From Emmonsiellopsis sp. PD_33 (lineage: Eukaryota > Ascomycota > Eurotiomycetes > Onygenales > Ajellomycetaceae): a stretch of 64,000 nt of DNA. How positions within the stretch are numbered: the stretch's first letter is position 1; the number at the start of each line of letters is the position of its first letter. Location of the stretch: NCBI GenBank assembly GCA_032988165.1, contig JANTQF010000175.1, positions 1 through 64,000 on the forward strand, in the 5' to 3' direction. This document shows, one piece after another, positions 24,519 through 36,700 of the stretch. The notes under the pieces are model-generated. The model had not been told where the DNA came from, searched no databases, and saw only the letters and a list, made by a program, of their open reading frames with translations. The translations under genes were made by a program, and so were the position numbers.

Positions 24519-26943
24519 CTTTTAGGATAGAGCGGGGGGTTGGAGTGGGATGAATCGAAACACAGGAAATACATAGGAAGAAAGTTCTGGTGTTATCACC
24601 AGACACAAAATAAAGGAAACAAGGACATGCCATGCCGCCTCCACTCCCCAAATGCGTACAAGCCAGGCAATGCCATTCACCAGGCACTTAACATTGCACG
24701 CTTTGGGTCAATGCATGGGAAATAAGAAGATATGTGAATGCGGGAAATGATAGCGTGGAAGACAAGAATAAAATATGGAAACATGGCCCGCCGTTCCCGC
24801 CAATTTCCATTCTGCCCACGTTGTAAATTAGTATTGTTCCTTTCATCAATGGTCCATGCCCACGAGTTGATGAAACTCTGATATCATGCTTTGGTGGATG
24901 CATAATCCCGGTGTTCTTGGGGAAAATATTTGGACGCTGAAGAATCTCATAAATACTAGAACAGCATACTAGAGAAAAAATCGAGAAGAAAGCCCGCCCT
25001 AGCTGCATGCTTGATTCTCCTGTCTTTGTGGACGGAGAAAGAAAAGGAGAAAGAAAGAGAACCAGAGGATGGCGAGGATGCGATGTCTTTGATGACTCAG
25101 CAGCTGAGCAAACGGTTTTCCGTTTCCGGAAACACAACATCGATCCATCCATGAACCTCTGTCTTCATCCACCGCACAATGCGCATGGAACCTGGCTCGA
25201 GGGTTCAGAAGTCACCGCGAATACTTCCATCCTTTGTGAACATTTGATTATTGGAGGTCTAAGTTTCTCTTTTGTTGTGCGTCGAGTGTGGCCTCCCCCA
25301 AATCGACGATTAGTACTACTTTCTCGGCTGCTCTGGGGTAGCTCGACATCTTGCAGGAAAATTGCAGCTGGAATTGCAGATTCTGCGCTTTACGGCATGT
25401 TTGACTTGAACTAATATTGTTCGAAGAATCGGCGTGGAACACTTACCTCTGGCCGAGACAACTCTCCAGCCGGCTTCGAAGGTTGCGCAAGCCTAACAAG
25501 AAAGGCAGAAGGGGTAGTTCTGCTAGCAGTCTCAACGATCCTTAAACCTTTTGACAAAGCAGGCTCCGCATCGAAGGAGCGCGTGGAGAGGGACAGGCAG
25601 GAACTCTTTCCCCAGTTACGCTTTACTGGCTCACTGTTCAGAGGCCATCAATGCAGGGATCGGCCTTGACCACTCCAAATTTGCTGCTGTTGCCCAGGTG
25701 TCCGTATCCGAACTGCATTCTCGCTGTTGACAGGCTGCGGTCTATGGGAGGGTGAGAATTATGCTTGTTGTTTTGACCCTGTCTGAACGAGCTGCCCTAA
25801 CAATAGCATAAACGAGATATGGTATCCGTCTCCCCGTATAGGCGGTGCAGAATATATAAGTAAGGAAGGCCCCAACATGTACATCCTGGGGTAAAACTCA
25901 TATTTGAACAAGCGGCGGGCGGCTGGCATCCATGGCCTGTGCAGTTACGCCAAGACGCCAAACATGGTTTCTGGGGCTGGACAACTTGGTGATGCAGGCG
26001 CCAAACCATGCTGGATGCCTCTTAATTATCCTATTATTTATAGTCTGGGCTTGCAGTTAAAGACCAGGGCACCGCCTGACTGCCTGGTGATCCCTGACTT
26101 GAGGTCAAGTCGGGATCTTCATTCTCTCGTTTGAATCTATGCTCGAATGCTCGCAGAATTCCCTTACCCTGTCAATGGGCTTAGAGGCTCGGCTTGCTCT
26201 TTCATTCTACCTCGACACCGATCTATGGTTATTATTCAGGGGCGAAAGCGAACGGTTAAAGGATACTGAAGGCAAAACATCCAGCCAGATACACGTCGTG
26301 CATTCGAAGCCCATGTTTAAGGACGGAAGAATACGAGCTGGGCCAGGGGATCAGCAAGGGCTCCAAAGTCAATCCAGCTGAGGAAAAAGGGAGGCTGATG
26401 AATGATTATACGAGACACCTCATTTCCAGTGCTGAACCAATTGTTGACAGCCATGGGGCTCTTCAACGGCTCTGCAGATCCATGCAAAAAGTGGCAAACC
26501 TGTCAAATCTGTGTTAAAAGACTGCTTCTGCGCTCCTACATAAGGCCCCCCCAGGTCTCTAGACGAGAGAAAGGGAGTTGAGGGCTAAAGTGCGATCATA
26601 CTATTTTTATTGACATTTTCCGGAAGAAATTCCGAGATTACGGTCTGAGAAAGGGGATCAGATAGTTCACCACCTGCCAATGTCAATAGCCAAAAATCTC
26701 TTCCCCCGACAAAGCTCGGGTCCGACGACCAAATGTGTTGGGGGGCTCGGGAAAGGGGACTGTGTTGACTTGGGAACTTGTCTGTCCTATCCAATTCCAC
26801 TTATGGCGCCCTTTCCTGCTGACTTGCGAGTAGGCGAAGGGTACTTTGACACTGATAGCAGCTTATGTCCTCAGGCAGATGGGCCAAAAGAAGTTAGGCC
26901 CACGGTTTTTCACTCCACAAGCGTATTCTAACCCTTTTTGAAG
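24519..26943. other. intergenic region, no supported gene
   Basis: About 2.4 kb upstream of the ABC gene. Several ORFs of 60-150 codons overlap on both strands, without domains, signal peptides or convincing introns. Confidence 0.55.
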
Positions 26944-27761
26944 TGCTGTTTGATCCGACAATGTACCGTCCCGCTAGGTCCTGGTCTCTGCCAAAGCACT
27001 GTCAATAGTAGGTGCGAGCAATATGGCATATTTGTGCCAGGTGTGGAACCGGTAAGATTGGAAATTATACCCCGCTGTTAGAAGTCATGCTTTCTCCCCT
27101 TTGGCTATGACGTGGATCTGAAGTATATTCTAAGATTTTGTTCTGTTTCTCAACGAGATAGCCGTGGCCTTGTCCCGGAAGCGATGACGTGCAATGCTGC
27201 GTGAGAAATGAAGACGTCGTCACGGCTTCCAATTATACCTCAATACCATCGTCTACCTCGTCGCTGACTTCAACCTTATCGCTCTCCACCGCATCTTCAT
27301 TATCAGCACCCAACCCCGCTTCAACCATTTCTACCACCCCCCACCCTTCGAGTACCGGCTCATCCGGGCTATCAGCCGAAGCGAAAGGTGGCATAGCAGG
27401 AGGCATCGTCGGTGGTGTTATAATAATAGCCTTGATAGCGGTAATTCTTTTCCTCCTGAGACGACGTCGACCAGTCAAAAATGATGAATCGCCGTCCAAA
27501 GAGCCCCAAGACGAGGTCCCCACCGCCGCAGAGAAGAGGAACCAGGAAAATCCTCTTGCAGAGAAAGCGGAAGATGATTATGATCGGGAGAAGGAGTTAT
27601 GTGGGAGTCCGTTAAGCGAATTGGCTTGCCATAATGGCGTCCACGAACTGGAGTCCCCAGGGAACGATTTCAGGGGCAAAGTTGATGCTAGCTACGCGAT
27701 GCCCGGGGTGGTGCAGAGGACGCAGGCTCCTGTGGAACTATATGGTACTTCCGCGATATGA
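26944..27761 (+). CDS. single-pass cell-surface protein with Cys-rich ectodomain (5' end not found)
   Basis: Two exons are supported: 26944-27051 and 27162-27761, in the same phase. The first encodes a Cys-rich stretch (CLIRQCTVPLGPGLCQ, then SRCEQYG); the second starts PWPCPGSDDVQCC, a CPG..DVQCC motif of small secreted fungal cysteine domains. Then come a Ser/Thr-rich stalk (about 60 residues, likely O-glycosylated), one membrane helix (GGIVGGVIIIALIAVILFLL), a basic stop-transfer RRRRP and a cytoplasmic tail of about 100 residues. The layout resembles SKG6/WSC-like wall sensors. The acceptor at 26943 follows CTAAC by 10 nt. I found no upstream exon with a start codon and signal peptide, so the gene is either longer than shown or broken. 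Confidence 0.5.
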
Positions 27762-28317
27762 CGATGAGATGATTAATGATGCCTTTGTTTTTGTATTGGA
27801 TATGGGATATGGGATATTGCTACAGGGCGACTTGCTTGATGTTTCCAGTCATTCATCTTTGATTAATGGGCTGGTAAATTGTAATCTATGTCAATTCTGA
27901 TTGAACTGTGATGTCGGATTAAACACCACGCATAACTCCTCTATTCCACTTCAAATATAAAATACCATTAAAACACGAAGAAGTCACATTGTAGTGAAAA
28001 CCACTAACGCAAAATCATACAATTCTTGCATACTAATCGTGTTTACATCTGGAATTTGAATCTTTCGCCTGTTCCTTTGGATTTTTGTTCGACTAGCCAC
28101 TGCACGCCATGTACGAAATACACTGATCTAGCCTCCTGAGACTAGAAGATCCAGAAATTGGATATGCACCTTGAAATAAGAAGTGCTGATTGTTCTTTAT
28201 GGGAGTTAATGCTCCGTAGTAGTTAGAATAAGACGAAGCAGTGAGTTTGCACGGGAACCAAATGCTGATCCACTTGTTTCGTGATAAAGTGGGGAACCTC
28301 GAGGAACTCTATATATG
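27762..28317. other. intergenic spacer, no gene seen
   Basis: AT-rich DNA downstream of the membrane-protein gene, up to the TA that flanks the MITE. Nothing coding is supported. Confidence 0.6.
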
Positions 28318-28319
28318 TA

Positions 28320-28352
28320 CAGTGCTTGGCCAGAAGTTTGAAACCCCCCTCT
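28320..28352 (+). repeat. left terminal inverted repeat of the MITE (perfect part)
   Basis: Thirty-three bases that match the reverse complement of 28503-28535 exactly. Confidence 0.9.
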
Positions 28353-28502
28353 GCCATGCTAGGCCAAAAGCAGTATGGTCAGGTCACAGTTTATGATATC
28401 AAATGCGTTGAGGGGCAACAGCCCTCTATGTAAACAAATGTCATGTGGCTCTACATTGCCAACTAACTAAATCTATCTATGCTACTTTTAGACTAGTGTG
28501 GT

Positions 28503-28535
28503 AGAGGGGGGTTTCAAACTTCTGGCCAAGCACTG
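28503..28535 (-). repeat. right terminal inverted repeat of the MITE (perfect part)
   Basis: Thirty-three bases, the exact reverse complement of 28320-28352. A TA follows at 28536-28537. Confidence 0.9.
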
Positions 28536-28537
28536 TA

Positions 28538-30888
28538 TCATCTTATCCGATAAGATTAGATTCGACAAGGGGTTTCTTGTTCTTGACAGAGATTACACGT
28601 TACGGAAATGATATGGGGAATTGGAAATATGGAGGAGATAGAATGTGTTTTGATGTATTGTGGCTAGTTAAAAGAAACAGGGCACGAAGTTAGGTAACTA
28701 TGTCGTACTGTCCAGTCAACCTTCAATAAAGCTGAGCGTGGGAGAAAGGGGGAATTAATTCTAGGCAGCTATAAAACAAATATTTACAAAATTCCAGAGA
28801 GAGAGTTTGGAAATATAAGATAAACCTTGGGAATCTGAGGATGTATAAGGAATTCCAATCCAAGGCATATATTTACTTCAATGCCGAGAGGTTTTAATGC
28901 AGAGTGAATTCCGCTAACATCTAAAATTTCAATGATTCCGTGGAGGGTGGTATTCGGATCAGATCCGGGAGACCTTCAAAGAGCCAGCTAACATATTCTC
29001 AGGGGTAAAAATGACTCTTGAACAAAACTCAGGCTGGCACGCTGCCAACTCAGACCCAACGAATTAATTTTATCCCCTTGTCTGCGGGATTGGCCACAGT
29101 GCGTACTGCTAATTGGGTGTGCTTATTTTTTAAAAAAATACATTTCTCTCTCGGAAACATGAGTGTTTTGACCACTTCCAAAACTTCTGGTCGGATAGGG
29201 GATACATACTAGTAAGCATGATCTTGGGTGGTCTCCGCCGCCTAGGCAGCTCTTGATTCATATGATTTATCTAGGCCTGTCCACGGCAGGGCACAGGTAA
29301 AAGAAACGGATTTGGAATCGTTTGATGATATTCCTTGTGCCCGCTTTATTTGTAGTACGGAGTACTACTAGTACTCATGATTGTGCCTTCTTGCAGCTAT
29401 CTGGGGTTTTAAATAGAAGTGCAGATATGTCATATAGAAATCAACTGCTTAACGATATGGCTGCATTATCTTCATAATAGTGACTTTTCTGTTTTCTCTT
29501 TTTTCGTTGTTTGTGGGAGAAAATAGGTTTGCAGATATCATTCAAGGCGGAATTCGCGCCCAGTTGCCGAGCTTTGGCGCTAACCTGGTGAAGTTAATTA
29601 AGCGAGCAGATCACCAACGACGTCTCAAACTTCGACCAAAAACAACTTGGACCATCAGACCCTACAGACTCCAGAGTATATATCAGACCACTATGAACTG
29701 GCTCTCGCGCGTTCATTTTTGGCCATTATGAGCTGTGAGGAAGCCCTGAATCCTCCCACAATCCTCAGCCCGCCGTTGTCTCGGCCCCGAACTCACCTCT
29801 TCCAAGCTCCCCCGGGAAGTCGGACGGGCGCACACTGGCCAGAGCATCGTTTCGGTGTGTAGCGATGGATCATTTGGTATTTCCACATTTCCTACGCCGT
29901 CTCGATCTCTAAATGGCTACCTGCCAAACTGGACCCATCTTTTCTAACCATTCCCACCTCCGCGGTTTTCCGTCCGCATTGGTTCCGGCCTGCTTCTGGT
30001 CTTCTCCTAAAGTGGAAAACGAATCTTAAAAACAATACTGAGTGCCTTGATAAAGCCTCCATTTTGTCTTGCTAGTGAGAAAATCGCGCGTTGCACGACA
30101 ATACTGCAGGGCAGGGGTGGCTAGTGGCTTCTCCAAAGCCTCTACGGAGAGCGAAAAAACCAAAGAATATGAACGTTGGTTGTGGTTATTAACAAGGCCC
30201 ATCGGTAATCCGTGGATTGTATCATGATCCACTGATCCGCCACTGATGATCGTCAAGGGACTTCCAGTTGGAAAAACCTCCCTGGTTAATTCGTCCTCGA
30301 TTCTTCTCTGAACTTCTCCGAAGCTTGTACTACTCTTCATTGCTTCACAAAATAAGCTCGAGGACGTATCATTTTACTATTTCATAAACTATCCTCCGTC
30401 TCTGGGGGTCTGCTAACCGCTGACTTATAAGCGATTAGGTTTGCCACAAGCCAAGCAATGAAGTCATAGCCCACCTTTCCGAAGCCCTCGCTACAGTGGC
30501 CAAGAATGCACCAAAAAGCTTATTACTACGGAGTCAAAGGCCTTGCGGCTGCTTGGATTGGATTAGGGCCCAATGACGGCTATACGGCCAGACTACTGAA
30601 TCAGATGACGAAGATTCTTCTTGCCCCCTGTTCCAGTTTCTTGATAATTTTCAGCCCGTTTTCCCACAAAACGACGACCTCCGCCCGGGCTGTGAGCCCT
30701 CCTATTTTTCGCCGCATGGATTTTCCGAGGCGCACTTGTCATGTGGAGGCACGGTCGACCAGAAATTGCAATTATATATTGCCCAATGCAACCCTGAAGC
30801 GGACCATTTTTTAAATATCATTTTTTCCTCCTCTACCCGCCCCCTTTGCAACTTACGGAGAGGGGAAATAATTGTTCCTATCTTCACA
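28538..30888. other. long intergenic region upstream of the sugar transporter
   Basis: About 2.35 kb with no supported gene. A minus ORF at 30026-30340 (104 codons, ATG start) is open but unrecognised. A TATATAT word near 30771-30777 could serve the transporter promoter. Confidence 0.5.
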
Positions 30889-32692
30889 ATGAAGGAGAAA
30901 CTGTCGCAACTTTTTGCTCTGGGGAGGTTCCAGCCCTCTTCCGCCCTCGAAAGGCGTGAGTCGAGGACTGAGGAGGCAAAAGAAAGAGGAGATGGCCTTA
31001 TCGACACGCCAATTCATCGGCTAACATGGCGCTCATTTATAATGGGAGTGTTTGTTTCAATGGGAGGGTTTATTTTCGGTTACGATACTGGCCAAATCTC
31101 CGGAGTTCTTGAGATGAAGGATTTCCTACGGAGATTTGGCGAGCCCGACGCTTCTGGCACTTATCGTTTCAGCCATGTCCGTTCAGGCTTGATAGTTGGA
31201 TTGGTATGTCCCCTTGTTTCCCTTGTTCCATTCCTGTCGCGCCTTATTCTAAGTATTAATATAGCTTTCCGTTGGCACCCTCATTGGCGCTCTGGTCGCC
31301 GCTCCCCTGGCCGATAGATTCGGGCGGAAATGGTCGATTTCAGGCTGGTGCATCATACTTACAGTCGGGATTATCGTTCAAATATCCTCGGAGTCTCCAA
31401 GGTGGTACCAGGTCGTCATTGGTCGTTGGATTGCAGGTCTTGGTGTCGGTGCGCTTTCGCTGCTGGTTCCATTGTACCAAGGCGAGAGCGCTCCTCGACA
31501 CATTCGAGGTGCTATGATCAGGTTTGTGTTGCCTCGTTAATTACACCACTAGGGTATCCTACTAACTGTCTTGTATAGTTGCTATCAGCTTTTTATTACA
31601 TTAGGCATTTTCGTTGCCAATTGCATAAACTTCGGCACAGAGGCCCGCGATAACAGTGGCTCATGGCGGATTACGATCGGAATAACTTTCCTTTGGATAT
31701 TGATCCTGGGTCTTGGTATTTCGGTTTTCCCCGAATCTCCCCGTTACGACTACCGACAAGGAAAGGTTGACCGGGCGAAGAAGACAATGATGGGATTCTA
31801 TGGTGTGCCACATAACCACCGCCAACTTCACCTTGAATTCGAGGAAATCCATAAAAAATACGAGGAAGAGATGGCTGCTCAAGGCCAGGCTTGGTACGAA
31901 ATGTTCCTCGGGCCGCGTATGACCTATAGAATCATCCTCGGTGTTACTCTACAGGCCCTACAGCAACTAACGGGCGCAAACTATTTTTTCTACTACGGGA
32001 CGACCGTCTTTAAAGGCGCTGGCATTTCAAACAGCTATGTTACCCAAATGATTTTGGGCGCCGTCAACTTTGGTACCACCTTCCTTGGTCTGTACAATAT
32101 CGAACATTTCGGCCGTCGCAAGTCGTTGATCGTCGGTGGCGCATGGATGTGCATCTGTTTTTTGATCTTCGCCTCCGTGGGCCATTTCAAACTGAACATC
32201 GACCAACCCGAACTCACCCCAACCGCTGGAAAGGTCATGGTGGTATTTGCCTGTCTCTTCATCTTGGGATTTGCCAGTACCTGGGGCCCCATGGTTTGGG
32301 CTATCATCTCCGAACTGTACCCGTCGCGTTATCGTGCGAAAGCTATGTCCCTTGCCACTGCCTCTAATTGGCTGTGGAACTTCCTCCTCGCTTTCTTCAC
32401 GCCATTCATTGTGGGGGACATTGATTTCATGTATGGCTACGTTTTCGCTGGCTGTCTTTTCCTTGCTGTGGGAACTGTCTACTTTTTCGTCATCGAAGGC
32501 GCAGGCCGAACATTGGAGGAACTCGACACGATGTACATCATGCGTGTTCCGCCGTGGAAGAGCGCCAATTATGTCCTTCCACCACTGGCAGAGGAGCAAG
32601 CGGAGATTCAGAGAATTGAATCTGCTCGGAGTGGTTTATCACGTCGAGCTTCGCACGTAACGGACGTGGCACCACCCCAAGAGTCTCAATAG
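30889..32692 (+). CDS. MFS hexose transporter (high-affinity glucose transporter type)
   Basis: Exons are 30889-31203, 31265-31521 and 31579-32692, giving 561 aa. Splicing joins SGLIVGL to LSVGTLIGA and RGAMIS to CYQLFITLGIF. Sugar-porter motifs are in order: GFIFGYDTGQISGVL (TM1), DRFGRK between TM2 and TM3, GRWIAGLGVGALSLLVPLYQGE with RG after it (TM4-5), PESPRY at the end of TM6, QQLTGANYFFYYG (TM7 substrate motif), GRRKSL after TM8, and WGPMVWAIISELYPSRYRAKAM (TM10). Twelve membrane helices are expected, at the plasma membrane, with H+ symport likely for this group. The N-terminus has a charged region and the C-terminus a Ser/Arg-rich tail. It resembles Hgt/RCO-3-type transporters; transporter or glucose sensor cannot be told from sequence alone. 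Confidence 0.93.
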
Positions 32693-33716
32693 TTCCCGCT
32701 GTGCATGGAACAGGTTGGATATCATTAACCCTTGGAGGAGGATACATCAAAGACTCCGTGATATTCAATTTTGAGGATCTCCCGCAACACCCAAGAATCG
32801 CAATTGCGATATTTCAGAACCGCGAGGATTATTATACCATTTGCATGCCTGTACGATATTGTACTGCGTGAAGTTTGAGTTTGCTTCTCATCCCCATCCG
32901 CGTTTGACCATACCCCTTCGGTCTTCTTGTACCGCTTTTCTTCATCTTCTCTGTTTTTGTATTCATAGTATCATTCTGGGTCATTCGTTGCCGGTCAATC
33001 GGTCCATGCCTTTGCTCTTTCTGTTCAAAAGTGCACGATATGCCTTGGAAATAGGAGCAATATGATCCATTTTCTGCGAAATATAAGGTCTCTGTGAAGA
33101 CAATATATACTTTTTGAATTTCTGGTGATAAAATAGAAAGGTGGTGATGCGCCGTTAAGGCTGAAAACAAGGTTTCGGATCTCCTGAAACTGGTGGGGAA
33201 GGAGAATATCGACTATTCCGCATTGGGCTAGATGGATTTTTGACCTTTCCCACCACATCCCACGACTGGCCATCATCCCAGGCCTGTTGATTAGTACTAT
33301 TGACGGCACAGCTCTACAGAAACGCGAAATAAACGAGCTCAGTTTACTCTTCAGATTGTGCAAATGGAGGGGAAGAGACATGGATTACCTGTCGTAGTCC
33401 CGTCCCTACTGAGGATTCCATGTCCTTTGGCTTCTTTGGGCTTGGCAACTTGAATGGAATGCCCTGTTGATTCGACGGTAAATTTTTGGTGGCTGCATGA
33501 GTGTGACAAGGCTCTCAATGAGTTGGGCAGCGCTGTCTTGCTCAAGTAGCCTTGTCTACCCCTCCATGCCCAGCTGCGCCACTGTGATGTCGCATTTAAG
33601 GTCTTCCTCCCCATCATGGATCGAAATTTTGCTTGAAAGTTTGAGATGCGATACCATTTCAGCCCCTTCGGCCCCCTTAGGCTCTTTTCCTAGTTGCAAC
33701 GGGAACGACAAGATAA
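32693..33716. other. intergenic region, no gene seen
   Basis: About 1 kb between transporter and NLR. Short ORFs on both strands have no support. Confidence 0.65.
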
Positions 33717-36700
33717 ATGGCACAGCTATCGCAGTGCAATGTCAATGATCCCTGGGCGGAGGCGTTTTCGAGACTCTCTCCCAAAGACAGAGCGCAGTTT
33801 GGTGGTTCTGGTTTGGGCATGCTGGAAACGTTAGAAAACGTAAGAAATCTGATCCCAAGCTTGAATGAGTTTCTAATTCTTTACTAGATTCATGTCGCCA
33901 CCAAGGACTGTAAAGAGCTGTGTATAAAAAAGGGTTGGAGAGCCTACCGGAACAATAACGGAGAAGAAGTCAAACTTCGACATGTCCTTGAAAAGACTTC
34001 AGTTTGGGTGACGGAAATGATAAAAGTAGCTGACAAGGTTGTTTCTTTCGATAATACTGGGCTAGCAGCCCTCCCCTGGGGGGCGATTAAATCTATCATT
34101 ACCGTAAGTTGATTTTTTGCGGACGCCGGCTTTTCTTCATTATTTGAATTTTCCCCTCTTTACTATGAGAGGCATATGATAATAATAATGTTCACTTAGT
34201 TTGCTGTTAACGACGTCAACCTATTTCGTCATGTGGTCGAAGGTGTTGAGTCAATATCCGGCCTCATTGCAAGATACACAATCGTTGAAATGCTTTATTT
34301 ACACGAGGATTTCGAAGCCACGCCCCTACTCCGCGAATGCATCACGAAGCTATACACTGCAATACTCGGTTACCTAGCCCACGCGCAAACCTACTTCAGC
34401 GACAGCACTCTGAGTATGTTCTTGACTATCTTTTCCCAGGAACTGGGGCGCACCTCCACGGCAGAAGTGGATGGATATTGACGTTTTTATAGGCCGCATA
34501 GGTAGGGGAGTGATGGACACGTTAAGCAAGAAATATGATGAACTATGGGCCAAGATATCGGAGATCGAGATTGAGAAATGCCTCTCATTAGTTGATGCCG
34601 AATGTATGTTTAGGAAGGTTCCTTGGCCGTTTGGAAACATGCTAACTTACCTGTAGCCCAACGCAAGATGGCAAAGTACGCCTGTGACCGTCATGAAGAA
34701 TTGATGAATTCTCTCCATAGGCTTGCACGGCCTATTATCGACTTCACCGATAGCATATCCGCTCTCACGGATAACCTAAACAGTAAGCTTACCCTTCTCA
34801 CTTGCTATAATAGAAGTCATTCTCAGTTTTACAAGGCCAAGAAAGACGAAAAGTGCTTCGCTGGATGTCCGAAATCGAATACTGGAGTCATCACGATGAA
34901 CTCTCAAAGGATCTTTTATCTGGTTCTGGCCAATGGCTGCTACAGAGCAAAGAATACATCGAATGGGGCCAATCGAGCGCGTCATCTGTGTTCTGGCTTC
35001 AAGGTAAACGTAAGTGGTATCTCAAACCCGGAATTTACACTGGATACTAACAATTGTTAGCTGGTTCTGGTAAAACAAGACTCGTGTATGTCCGCTCCAT
35101 GGATTGAAATTCTAAATTATTGCTCTGAAATAACTACTGGCCGATTATCAAACAGCGTTCATTCATTCACTAATTCTACTTTAGTTCTCGACTGGTTAGC
35201 TCCATCATGGAGAACGATATGAACTCAAATACATATTCAATCGCATTTTTCTACTGCGCCAGAGACTCTGCCGAACCCGCCCGGGCTAATCCATCCGAGA
35301 TTTTGAGAGCGCTCTTGAGGCAATTGGCTAGTTCAAAACCCGAGCAACCGATTAAGCCTCAGGTGACTAAAGAGTACGAGACCCGTCGGGCGAAGATTGC
35401 TAATGATTCCAAAATTGGGACATTGTCGATCGATGAATGCACATCGCTGATCCTCGATGTCATTGGCGACAAGGAAGTAATTATCGTTGTTGATGCGCTG
35501 GACGAATGTGAAGACAGCAGTGAACTCCTCATCAGGCTAGACAAGATCCTCAACGAATCTCGAGGGTTGGTTAAGATCTTTGTATCTAGCCGCGAAACGG
35601 TCAATGTTGTAAGCTTGTCCGCCTTAGTTGTTACCAATGTCTTCTCGCCTTTTACGTGCATATTGCTTACATCTTTGACTACCAAGCAACTTTACATCAA
35701 CAGCGCCCGAATCACCGGAAGAAATGCAAACGGCAACGATGTTGATATTGATCGTTTTATTGACTCCGAGATAGAGAGATTAAGTTCCCAAAAACTACTC
35801 CTCGGTGGCCGGATGGGCCCAAAACTAAGGACCAAAACGGCTCAAAAGCTCAAGGAGGGAGCACAGGGGATGTTTAAGTGGGTCGCTTTGTCTCTCGAAG
35901 CTCTACGGAAGATCAACCATCCAAGGGATTTTGAAAGAGCCTTAGGTCGGCTTCCACGGAAGCTCTCTGGCTTATACGACACCATTTTTGAACAGATATA
36001 TGCCGCTGAAGTTTTCGAGCAGAGAACCGCGGTTATGACGTTCAAGTGGCTGATGTGTGCCCAGCGTTTGCTCAGTTCGGAGGAGCTCATTGCAGCTGTA
36101 TCTGGAGGGCTAGAAGACCGTGCCGAACTGCACCCAGAGTCAGAATCTGCCTTGACCGATGAGGAAACGTGGATAAGTGAAGGATTTTCAGTATCCGATT
36201 CTGACATCGTCCAATATTGTCGGAACCTTGTGGTAGTCGACTCGGATCTGGGCGTTTTCCGTTTGGCACATCAATCTGTGCGGGAGTATCTCGAACAAAA
36301 GATTGGCTACTCCCCTTCGAACACTCACTTGTTCGCTCTGGAACAATGCATCGAGTTAAACATGATTGGGATGGCACCCATGGCAAAACTGTCATGGCTT
36401 GATAAGCAAGTTGACGTGTTCAAGCCCTATGCAACCTTGTACTGGCCATTGCATCTCCAGAAAGTCCTGCGCATCATGCCGTCCATCGAAACTCTTCCGG
36501 AGCGGGTTACATACTTTCTTCTTCATTATGACGGGGACGATTCACCTTTTAATCAATGGATGACCTCCGCGAAGAAGGAGCTCGTACGTTCTTCAAACCC
36601 CGGATGGATGCTACCCGAGTCATTCTGTAAGCCGGCAACACCATTTTTTTTAGCCTGTTCCTTGGGTCTGGATTGGTTGTTGAAGGGAGTTATGCGTCGT

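Larger units (their letters stand above)
28320..28535. mobile_element. 216-bp MITE, Tc1/mariner-type, with TA target duplication
   Basis: Left end 28320 starts CAGTGCTTGGCCAGAAG; the right end, read on the minus strand from 28535, is the same for 33 bp. TA dinucleotides flank it at 28318-28319 and 28536-28537, the target duplication of Tc1/mariner elements. Past the perfect 33 bp the inverted repeats continue to about 60 bp with about 11 differences, roughly nine of them transitions, as RIP or cytosine deamination would leave. The interior is too short for a transposase, so it is non-autonomous. Fungal mimp elements also start CAGTG, but the rest of the terminus differs. Confidence 0.87.

Noticed and set aside
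30026..30340. 104-codon minus-strand ORF
   Set aside because: ATG start but no family resemblance, coding bias or neighbouring exon.
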